Below are positions 19,885-27,255 of a DNA stretch of 64,000 nt, piece by piece. Numbering within the stretch: position 1 is the first letter of the stretch; each line of letters opens with the position of its first letter. A program made the position numbers and the translations under genes. The notes beneath the pieces were generated by a model that had not been told where the DNA came from, made no database searches, and worked only from the letters and a program-made list of their open reading frames with translations. Source of the stretch: Proteiniphilum sp. X52 (GTDB lineage: Bacteria > Bacteroidota > Bacteroidia > Bacteroidales > Dysgonomonadaceae); contig NZ_RDSD01000006.1 in the NCBI RefSeq assembly GCF_003712195.1, forward strand, positions 1 through 64,000, given 5' to 3'.

Positions 19885-21405
19885 TTATTGTTCAACATCC
19901 CACCATACACGGGTTGTGAAAGCATCAGCACCCATAGAAGTTATCGCTTCAGCAAGATTGGACGAATTGACGGAGTATTCACTCGAGGGATATCTGATTC
20001 TTCTCGGTATTTGTCCGTTTGATTCATTTCCGGTGTAGTTAACCGGAGTCAATACCGGATACCCGGTACGTCTCCAATTAGCATAGCTTTCGTAAAAATT
20101 CATCCAGGTCGCCAGCCAGTATTGCTCGCCGATCTGCTTGAGCCCGACGGAGGAATGGTATGGATTGGCCGCGAGGTATGCATTCACTGCGGCATCATTA
20201 ACGGTCAACGACGGATCATATAGCGTGAACATTTGCATGGCTGCCTTTACTCCTTTATCATAATGAGACTTGGCATCGGTTACATTTCCCCAACCTCGTT
20301 CGGCTGCCTCAGCCAGCATCAACTCCACTTCCGCATAGGTCATATAGATCAATGGAGCTCCCAAATTAACTAAAATGGGGTTAACATCGCTATAGATGTT
20401 CAGGTCGAGACTCTCATCGGCACCAAGCCCTTCGAAAGCTTTTATCGTGATATGATCGTACCCGTTGGGCATGCCGTGATGAACCGTGTTTGCGCTACCC
20501 TTTTCAAACATTACATCTATCCGTGGGTCGTTCGTTGCGAGCATAAAATCTATAAGCGTCTTACTGATCTTTTCGCCCCAATCTGCTTCGTGAAAAGGCC
20601 AACTGTTTGGGTTTTGGTTATATTCCCGGCTACCGTTTTCATTGCGCGGAACAAATGCGATATCATCGTTTCCGGTCATCACTCCTCCTGCGACGGCTTT
20701 CTGAACCCACCCGGCGGCGTTAGTAGGATCTACCTTCGACATACGCATCCCCAGTCTCAACATCATGGAGTAACCGAGTTTTTTCCATTTGGCAATATCG
20801 CCGTTATAAATCAGATCTGATTCTCCCCAGGTCGGTTTGGACGCGTCAAAAGCGGCAGCAGCCTCTTCCAACTCATTCAGCATATCGGCGTAGATGCTCT
20901 GCTGGGTGTCGTACTTGGGCGTGTAATTCTGTTCCAAATACCCGAGCCCGGACTCGGAATAAGGCACATCACCGTAAAGATCCGTAATAACATGAAAAAC
21001 AACTGCCCGCCAAATCCGTGCCATGGATAAATTGTTCACCATTTCCGGGTCATCTTCCATATTGTGAATAAGCATCGCCAATTCTTTGACAGCCTGAGGG
21101 TAAGACTCATCAAAGTAAGCAGAACAACATGTGTTGCTATACAGGTACTTGTCACCAACCCCATAATCCCCGGTCGACAGGTTGGCAAATTGCTGAACAA
21201 AAGTGCTGCACAAAAACAGATTAACACGTTTCGCCACATATTGTCTTCCGCCTGTTACTGTAAGAATATAACTAAACAAATAGCCATTATCCATTTGGGA
21301 GGAAGTTTTGGGATTCACGTTTAAATTTTTAAGATCTTCCGTGCATGCTGTTAGAAATATTGTACCGGTGACAAGTATGATAAAAATTCTTTTGAATCGT
21401 TTCAT
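19885..21405 (-). CDS. SusD-like lipoprotein (first pair)
   Basis: The 506-residue product begins with a lipoprotein signal (MKRFKRIFIILVTGTIFLTAC) and continues ...EDLKNLNVNPKTSSQ, which is the start typical of the shorter SusD-like subgroup. It carries MARIWRAVVFHVITDLYGDVPYSE, LIYMTYAEVELMLAEAAERG and a C-terminal NWRRTGYPVL motif, all seen in that subgroup. It is paired with the STN-type SusC upstream, 31 bp away. It should bind the transported glycan or glycopeptide at the surface. The downstream 128-bp gap contains the antisense RNA unit and separates this pair from the second pair. Confidence 0.9.
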   Translation of the reverse strand: MKRFKRIFIILVTGTIFLTACTEDLKNLNVNPKTSSQMDNGYLFSYILTVTGGRQYVAKRVNLFLCSTFVQQFANLSTGDYGVGDKYLYSNTCCSAYFDESYPQAVKELAMLIHNMEDDPEMVNNLSMARIWRAVVFHVITDLYGDVPYSESGLGYLEQNYTPKYDTQQSIYADMLNELEEAAAAFDASKPTWGESDLIYNGDIAKWKKLGYSMMLRLGMRMSKVDPTNAAGWVQKAVAGGVMTGNDDIAFVPRNENGSREYNQNPNSWPFHEADWGEKISKTLIDFMLATNDPRIDVMFEKGSANTVHHGMPNGYDHITIKAFEGLGADESLDLNIYSDVNPILVNLGAPLIYMTYAEVELMLAEAAERGWGNVTDAKSHYDKGVKAAMQMFTLYDPSLTVNDAAVNAYLAANPYHSSVGLKQIGEQYWLATWMNFYESYANWRRTGYPVLTPVNYTGNESNGQIPRRIRYPSSEYSVNSSNLAEAITSMGADAFTTRVWWDVEQ

Positions 21406-21436
21406 GATAATTTTTTAATTTGTGGCTGATTATCAA

Positions 21437-24400
21437 TTAAAATTTAATACTCAGGTTTATGCCGAAACTTCTTGTCGAGGGCACGCCAAATCCTTCCAAT
21501 CCCTGGGCATTGCCGGCAATATAAGTCGACTCCGGATCGATATTGGCTGTTTTACGCCATAGAAGCAGCAGATTTCGCCCCACAAGGGACACGTTCACAC
21601 CGGTAAACGGCGTTTCACTCAGCAGCCTTGAAGGAAAATTATAGCCCAGTACCAATTGCCTCAGTTTGACAAACGATGCGTCCTGTACAAATTCTTCCGT
21701 TATCTGGAAAAGCCTGGCGTAATAAGTGCGGATATCTTCCGGGGCAATATGATAAGTGAACGGATTCCCCTCTTCGTTTACACCGGAAATATCCAGCCCC
21801 GATTCCCGGCCTTCCAATGTGTTTTTGTGGAATCCCCGGGTATAACCGTAAGCATCGCTTGCCGCATAAATATGTCCTCCGGCTTTCATGTCGATCAGAA
21901 AATCCATATAGAAATTCTTATATGTAAAAGAGTTGTTCAGGCCCATTGTCATTGGACTGATACCGGTACCCAGCGGATATAACTCCGTTGTCCTTACAGG
22001 TCGTCCCGATGCGTCATACACCCGTACTCCCTGATCGTTAGTCTTGAATTTATACCCGTAGATCTGGCTGTAAGGCTCTCCGACAATATTGGCCAGGAAA
22101 GCGCTCTGTGTCCGGCTTTCGGCCATGGTAAGCGTTTTTATGTCTCCGGACAGGCGGATCACTTTGTTTTTGTTGTAGGCAAAATTGAGAGAAGCATTCC
22201 ATTCGAAGTTGCGCCGCCTTATAATGCCTGAATTGATCAACAACTCAATGCCCTTATTGGTGACTTCACCGACATTGACCCTGGCAGAAGAGTAGCCGGA
22301 TGCCCTGGATATTGTGGCGGACAATATATCGTTTTCCGTCTTTTTGCTGTAATAGGTGAAATCTATACCCAGCCGGTTGTTAAACAGCCTCACGTCGTAT
22401 CCCAATTCGTATTCCGTACTCTTATAAGGTTTTAAATCGGTATTCGGTACCGTTGATTGTGATATATAACCTGCCGGTTGCCCCTGGTATCCTCCTCCCA
22501 GCAAACTGTAGCTTAGCGAGGTCTGGTAGGGGCTGTCGACTCCGCCACCCACCTGCGCTAAGGATAACCGTAATTTGCCGAAAGTCATCCAGTGGGGCAT
22601 TTTAAACGTATCGGAGAATATCCAGCTTAGACTTGCGGAAGGGTACAAAACGCTTTTACCGTCGAGCGTGGAAAACCAGTCCTGCCTACCGGTCACGTTC
22701 AGGAAAAGATAATCTTTGTATGAAATTTCCGCGGAACCCAGGAGGGAGTTAACACCGTAATTACTTACACTGCTACCATAGCCTTGATTGGCGATATTGG
22801 ACACATCATGAAAGAAAGGGATGTTAAAATCATTTCCCCCAATACTCGCATAGTCGTACTTGTGGCGCATGTAATTGCCGCCAACAAATCCGCTGAATTT
22901 ATAATTGTTAAATTCACGATCCCATCCCAACATGACATCGGCGTTTTCCTCGCTGATCACGAATCTTTCTTCGGTCATTTGACCCCGGGGTATGTAACCG
23001 GTTCCATAGGGAGTGAGATAGGTTCTCGAATAATGATACCAGTCTCTCCCGATACGGCCCTGGAGATAGAGCCAGTCGGTGAAATCGTATTTTAAAACCA
23101 TTGAGCCGATAATCCTGTTCCTTTTGCTGCTGCGCCTGTATTGATAGGCAACCCAATAGGGATTGTTCACATATACGTTCCCGTTGAACTGCAGTTCCGT
23201 TCCCTCTTCGTTTGCTCCGAATTTATCGGTTGTTCCCTTCAGTGTTTCGACATCGATACTGGGGGGTAGGGAAAAAAGCGTGTAGTTTACATTTCCGGGC
23301 GAATCCGATATTTCACTCCGGTGGCTTACGTTCTCGATGATGTAATCGACCTTTGCCGACGCGCTGAATTTTTTCCCATACTGCCCGTTCGCGTTTAGGC
23401 TGAAGTTCTTTCGGTCCATATTATTCTCCGGAACGATCCCCTTGTTTTCAAGGTCGGAAACGGTAAAACGAAACGCGTGCATCTCGTTTCCTCCGGTCAG
23501 GGTTAAGGTGTTGGTCCAGGTGGAACCGGTACGATAGAATTTTTTCAAATTGTTGCCGACGTAGGAATACGGCCTGGATACACCGTCGAATTGGATGACA
23601 CTACTTCCGTCCAGTTTTGCCCCATAACTGTAAAGTCCGTAATCCAATGCTTCCGTTTGACTGGTCGGTTTTGCTCCGTTAAATCCATGTCCGTACTCTT
23701 TCTGGTAATCCGTAAAATCAATCATATTTTCCAGTACGTAGTTTGTAGAGAACTCAATACCAATCCCTTTCCTTTTCTGTCCTTTTTTAGTGGTGATCAG
23801 GATAACCCCGTTGGATGCCCGTGAACCGTAAAGGGCGGCTGCGGCGTTTCCCTTTAATATGCTGATATTTTCTACATCTTCTGGATTCATCAAACTGGAC
23901 GTGCCATCCCCCCAATCACTGCCTCCCCATGTTCCGGGAACCCCCAATTGGGTATTGTCGATGGGGATACCATCAATAACGTACAACGGCTGGTTACTGG
24001 CCGACAACGAGGTGTTTCCCCTGATAAGGATTTGGCTTGAACCCGAAGCTCCCGTAGCGATGTTGCTGACATTTACCCCCGCTACTTTTCCGGCCAATGC
24101 GTCGGCAATGTTGATTTCCCTTGCCTGGATTAAATCGCTTCCCGATACTTCTGTAACTGAATAACCGAGCGCTTTTTTTCTTTTTTCGATCCCGAAACCG
24201 GTTACCACCACCTCTTCAAGGGCCTTTACATCTTCCTGTAAAACAATGTTGAAGCTCCTTTTTCCTGCCGTGGAAATATCTTGCGACAAATACCCTATAT
24301 ATGAAATATGAAGGATCGCATTTTCTTCTACACTCAACGTAAAATTTCCGTCTATATCGGTTATGGTACCGTTAGCGGTACCCTTTTCCAAAATATTGGC

Positions 24401-24877
24401 TCCTATAACCGGTACTCCTTGCTCATCAGTAATCTTTCCGGTGACCGTTTTTTTTTGTTGTTCGATCTCCTCTTTTTTTATTTCATTTTTTTCTATCGCC
24501 TTCAGCGAGGCGCTTTTATACACCGATACCTGCCGCTCCACCACGGTATATCCCAACTCCCTGTCTTTCAGAAGTTTTTCCAGAATTGCGGGGATGGATT
24601 CTTTATTGGCATGGAGGCTGGTTTTCTTATTGAGTTCGAGTTGCGCCTCATCAGTAATAAGAGACACATCGTCGCTGGTTTTCTCAATTTCTGAGATAGC
24701 CTTTTTGATGGTGACGTTTCTCAAATCTAACGAACGTTGCGTTTGCTGGGGATGCACATTCTCCCCCGTTAAAGAAAACAGACAGAAAAAAAATAATAAA
24801 GTTAAAACCTTCATGATTTTTAGAGCTCTGTTGCATTTTTTGGATACAATCAGGCTAAATTCAAATTTTTCTTTCAT
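21437..24877 (-). CDS. SusC/RagA-family TonB-dependent transporter with STN signalling domain (first pair)
   Basis: The 1146-residue protein begins with a long basic n-region (MKEKFEFSLIVSKKCNR) before the hydrophobic core; the internal ATG at 24814 is an alternative start. An STN domain (LDLRNVTIKKAISEIEK, ~50-115) is followed by a Lys/Glu-rich linker, a carboxypeptidase-like domain (KTVTGKITDEQGVPVIGANIL), the LEEVVVTGFG motif, plug domain, and barrel ending SFGINLSIKF. It is the first gene after fecR, so it is the most likely partner of the ECF sigma/FecR signalling pair. An antisense RNA candidate overlaps its leader and start codon. Confidence 0.93.
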   Translation of the reverse strand: MKEKFEFSLIVSKKCNRALKIMKVLTLLFFFCLFSLTGENVHPQQTQRSLDLRNVTIKKAISEIEKTSDDVSLITDEAQLELNKKTSLHANKESIPAILEKLLKDRELGYTVVERQVSVYKSASLKAIEKNEIKKEEIEQQKKTVTGKITDEQGVPVIGANILEKGTANGTITDIDGNFTLSVEENAILHISYIGYLSQDISTAGKRSFNIVLQEDVKALEEVVVTGFGIEKRKKALGYSVTEVSGSDLIQAREINIADALAGKVAGVNVSNIATGASGSSQILIRGNTSLSASNQPLYVIDGIPIDNTQLGVPGTWGGSDWGDGTSSLMNPEDVENISILKGNAAAALYGSRASNGVILITTKKGQKRKGIGIEFSTNYVLENMIDFTDYQKEYGHGFNGAKPTSQTEALDYGLYSYGAKLDGSSVIQFDGVSRPYSYVGNNLKKFYRTGSTWTNTLTLTGGNEMHAFRFTVSDLENKGIVPENNMDRKNFSLNANGQYGKKFSASAKVDYIIENVSHRSEISDSPGNVNYTLFSLPPSIDVETLKGTTDKFGANEEGTELQFNGNVYVNNPYWVAYQYRRSSKRNRIIGSMVLKYDFTDWLYLQGRIGRDWYHYSRTYLTPYGTGYIPRGQMTEERFVISEENADVMLGWDREFNNYKFSGFVGGNYMRHKYDYASIGGNDFNIPFFHDVSNIANQGYGSSVSNYGVNSLLGSAEISYKDYLFLNVTGRQDWFSTLDGKSVLYPSASLSWIFSDTFKMPHWMTFGKLRLSLAQVGGGVDSPYQTSLSYSLLGGGYQGQPAGYISQSTVPNTDLKPYKSTEYELGYDVRLFNNRLGIDFTYYSKKTENDILSATISRASGYSSARVNVGEVTNKGIELLINSGIIRRRNFEWNASLNFAYNKNKVIRLSGDIKTLTMAESRTQSAFLANIVGEPYSQIYGYKFKTNDQGVRVYDASGRPVRTTELYPLGTGISPMTMGLNNSFTYKNFYMDFLIDMKAGGHIYAASDAYGYTRGFHKNTLEGRESGLDISGVNEEGNPFTYHIAPEDIRTYYARLFQITEEFVQDASFVKLRQLVLGYNFPSRLLSETPFTGVNVSLVGRNLLLLWRKTANIDPESTYIAGNAQGLEGFGVPSTRSFGINLSIKF

Positions 24878-24884
24878 ACATTTG
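24877..24884 (+). promoter_or_regulatory. Antisense -7 promoter element overlapping a susC start codon (copy 2)
   Basis: TACATTTG on the plus strand matches TAnnTTTG exactly and overlaps the complement of the susC ATG, as at 19756. No -33 TTTG is visible at standard spacing. Confidence 0.55.
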
Positions 24885-24890
24885 TAATGA

Positions 24891-24976
24891 ATGTTAGTCT
24901 ACATAATTAATTAAGCGTTAGTTGTAGATTAATTATCGTATGATCGGGCAATGTGGCAGCATTGTCCGATTTTCTT
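24891..24976 (+). ncRNA. Candidate cis-antisense small RNA opposite the susC leader (copy 2)
   Basis: The -7 motif at 24877-24884 and the hairpin at 24942-24971 with following T-rich run define a unit of about 85 nt complementary to the leader between fecR and susC. The middle part differs from copy 1, while promoter, stem and spacing are kept. This position, between anti-sigma gene and susC, is where DonS-type antisense RNAs lie in Bacteroides fragilis PULs. The 5' end is estimated. Confidence 0.6.
24942..24976 (+). terminator. Plus-strand hairpin terminator of candidate antisense RNA, copy 2
   Basis: GATCGGGCAATG (24942-24953) pairs with CATTGTCCGATT (24960-24971) using two G-U wobbles, with a 6-nt loop and a T-rich tail. 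On the minus strand the same positions would be A-C mismatches. Confidence 0.65.
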
Positions 24977-25070
24977 TTCATTCGGTACTTCTCTCATAGG
25001 CAATTATTTTTCTACATGTGTTTCAAATAATGCTTGCCGGAATAAGGAACAGTCTTTTTTTCAGAAGCAT

Positions 25071-26264
25071 TTATTTTTTAGTGATATGGATGATATTGTT
25101 TTCTCTTTGGTAAACAGTGGATGAGAGTACGGAAACGGAGGCCATGACGCTGTCCAAGTTGTTCGAAAGGAACAGTTTCCCGGAACAGGTCTTATCGTTC
25201 AGCTTTATCTCCGGACTGCTTTCGAATTGAACATTGTAATATCTCCCTATTCTCTTCAGTATTTCAGACATAGGCGTTCCGTTAAATTCCAATATACCTC
25301 TTGTCCAACTGATATATTCCGATACATTTACAGATTCCTTTGTCATGTCATCTCTCGTAATCTCTATTTTCTCGTTGGGCAGCAATTCGGCCGTAAGCCT
25401 GCCGGCCGTTTCTATTTTTACTTTTCCTTCCACCAATACGACAGTTTTTCTACTGTCATCATGGTAAGCCGAAATATTAAAGGAAGTACCCTGTACATAA
25501 ATATCCATATCATGTGCATGTACAATAAACGGGATTTCCGGATTATGTGCAACATTGATAAAGATCTCACCATTCACGCGTATTTCTCTCCTACTTCCCG
25601 TAAATTCTGAGGGAAAATCGAGTTGAGTCCCTGAATTCAACCAAACCTCTGTTCCGTCAGAAAGGGTCAGATTTGTTCGTTTACCGTAAGGAACGACCAA
25701 TTTATTGAACTCTGCTGTAGCCAACAACAATTCTTTCCGGGAATCAGTACTATCCGTTACCAGTGCTTTTCCATCTCCGGTGAGACCAATATGGGATTTG
25801 GGGGCGATATTAATTGTCTTTCCTCCCGAAATAAGGTGTATTTCCTCTCCGGGAAGCGCTTCTCCGACAATAATCTCAGTTTCAGAGTTACTGTTCGGTC
25901 CGGGATCTTCTTTACGGGTAACAAATAAGACAGACAAGGCACCTATTACCAAAACTGCGACTGCCGAACTAATTCTCTTCACCAATCTACGTCTCTTATG
26001 CCTCTGTATATCTACCCAAACAGCCTGGTAAATATTCTTTTTATCCTTCTCCGATAATTGATCCCGATTAATTTTTACCGTATCAAACTGTATTACTGCT
26101 TCATGGAACACTTTTTTCAGATGCGGGTGTCCGATCTGAAAAGAGTTCCAATATTCATCTAATTCCTTCGTTTGAAAGAGCCTCCATCTAATAAAATCTT
26201 CGTCATGAAGGAAGTCATGAACATCTTGAAACAGCCGGTTTTTATTATCCTCTTTATTATTCAC
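25071..26264 (-). CDS. FecR-family anti-sigma factor
   Basis: The 397-residue protein starts at a GTG (26264). Residues ~1-90 form a cytoplasmic N-terminal region that should hold the sigma factor. A basic RRRLVKR stretch precedes a single membrane segment (~95-115). The periplasmic part contains the FecR core (LVVPYGKRTNLTLSDGTEVWLNSGTQLDFPSEF region) and a C-terminal DUF4974-like domain (YNVQFESSPEIKLNDKTCSGKLFL) that contacts the SusC STN domain in related systems. It lies 170 bp after the ECF sigma gene and 193 bp before the STN-type susC, the standard order of trans-envelope signalling operons controlling host-glycan PULs. Confidence 0.92.
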   Translation of the reverse strand: MNNKEDNKNRLFQDVHDFLHDEDFIRWRLFQTKELDEYWNSFQIGHPHLKKVFHEAVIQFDTVKINRDQLSEKDKKNIYQAVWVDIQRHKRRRLVKRISSAVAVLVIGALSVLFVTRKEDPGPNSNSETEIIVGEALPGEEIHLISGGKTINIAPKSHIGLTGDGKALVTDSTDSRKELLLATAEFNKLVVPYGKRTNLTLSDGTEVWLNSGTQLDFPSEFTGSRREIRVNGEIFINVAHNPEIPFIVHAHDMDIYVQGTSFNISAYHDDSRKTVVLVEGKVKIETAGRLTAELLPNEKIEITRDDMTKESVNVSEYISWTRGILEFNGTPMSEILKRIGRYYNVQFESSPEIKLNDKTCSGKLFLSNNLDSVMASVSVLSSTVYQRENNIIHITKK

Positions 26265-26434
26265 AGTACCCCTTTTTATAGGGATGACGGATCTCTTTTA
26301 TTTTCGTGGACATAAATAAATAAAAATCAAAAAAATTAACATTTTCAAGAATAAAAAAGAAATAATTTTATCGATTATTCCATAGAAATATACTAATTAT
26401 ATAGTGGTTATGGAAATATTATCACTGCTTGCTG

Positions 26435-27037
26435 TTACAAAAACCGCTGAGACAAAAACAGCAGGAACAATATGCTTAGTCCTTCCGGAAAATCTTCCTG
26501 GGAAACTTGTTGCCGAAGTTTTTCCATCGTCCGGTACAATAATTTACGAGCTGATTCTTCACGAATATTAAGGATGTCTGCTATTTCCTTATGTTCCAGC
26601 CCTATCATATATTTCAGATAAACCACTTCACGTTGGTTGGCCGTGAGTCCATCCAGGAGCGAGGAGACTTTTTCCTTTAATATTTTTGCCTTTTCACTGT
26701 CTATTATATTGTCCAGCACGGTTACATTTACAGTAAAAGATTCGGTAATGACATCGAGGGTTTCCTCCCTTATATTTTTTCTGGATAGATCTATCAAACG
26801 GTATTTGAACGATTTAAAAATATAAGCGGTGATATTTTTTATATGGCTTAAATTGTTCCTGGATATATAGAGTTTATAGAATATGTCCTGTATGGCGTCT
26901 TTACACGTCTCCTTTTGAAAACCCAGGCTGATTCCATATGAATACAAATCATCCACATGGCTGTTATAAATAAGGGAGAAAGAGGGTTCATCTCCCTTTT
27001 CCACAAAGTTCCTCCAATTTAAATCAATAGAGACCAT
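26435..27037 (-). CDS. ECF-type RNA polymerase sigma factor
   Basis: The 200-residue protein has a sigma-70 region 2 (SFSLIYNSHVDDLYSYGISLG to AIQDIFYKLYISRNNL) and a region 4 helix-turn-helix (LTANQREVVYLKYMIGLEHKEIADILNI, then ESARKLLYRTMEKLR). It is the size expected for the Bacteroidota ECF subfamily paired with FecR. It is the first gene of the PUL regulon and is held by the FecR product until the SusC STN domain signals substrate. The C-terminus ends in a hydrophobic tail (LSILFLLFLSQRFL), which is unusual for a soluble sigma factor and could aid membrane proximity, though this is speculation. Confidence 0.93.
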   Translation of the reverse strand: MVSIDLNWRNFVEKGDEPSFSLIYNSHVDDLYSYGISLGFQKETCKDAIQDIFYKLYISRNNLSHIKNITAYIFKSFKYRLIDLSRKNIREETLDVITESFTVNVTVLDNIIDSEKAKILKEKVSSLLDGLTANQREVVYLKYMIGLEHKEIADILNIREESARKLLYRTMEKLRQQVSQEDFPEGLSILFLLFLSQRFL

Positions 27038-27081
27038 TCAATTATATATACCCCTGATTTTCTTTACTTGGTATTCAGAAA

Positions 27082-27113
27082 CAAATTAACGTCATTTTTT
27101 CTTTGTGGGCAAA
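27082..27113 (-). promoter_or_regulatory. Promoter of the ECF sigma gene
   Basis: On the minus strand a -33 TTTG (27110-27113) and a -7-like TTAATTTG (27082-27089, 7 of 8 to TAnnTTTG) are separated by 20 bp. The element sits about 45 bp upstream of the ATG at 27037. Confidence 0.55.
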
Positions 27114-27139
27114 TTTTTTAATTGTAAATGAAGAGTAAC

Positions 27140-27172
27140 AAAAACCGTACCCGGTAAAAATACCGGATACGG
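27140..27172 (-). terminator. Rho-independent terminator of the CxxC TonB receptor gene
   Basis: CCGTACCCGGTA (27145-27156) and TACCGGATACGG (27161-27172) form a 12-bp stem with a G-U wobble on the minus strand and a 4-nt loop. A run of five U follows in the minus direction. Confidence 0.85.
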
Positions 27173-27255
27173 AAACATGTTTTTTAGTTATGGGGAACCG
27201 CACGACAAGTTCTTCAGCATCTCTGCCCGATAGACTGACGAAATCGTTTTTTAGG

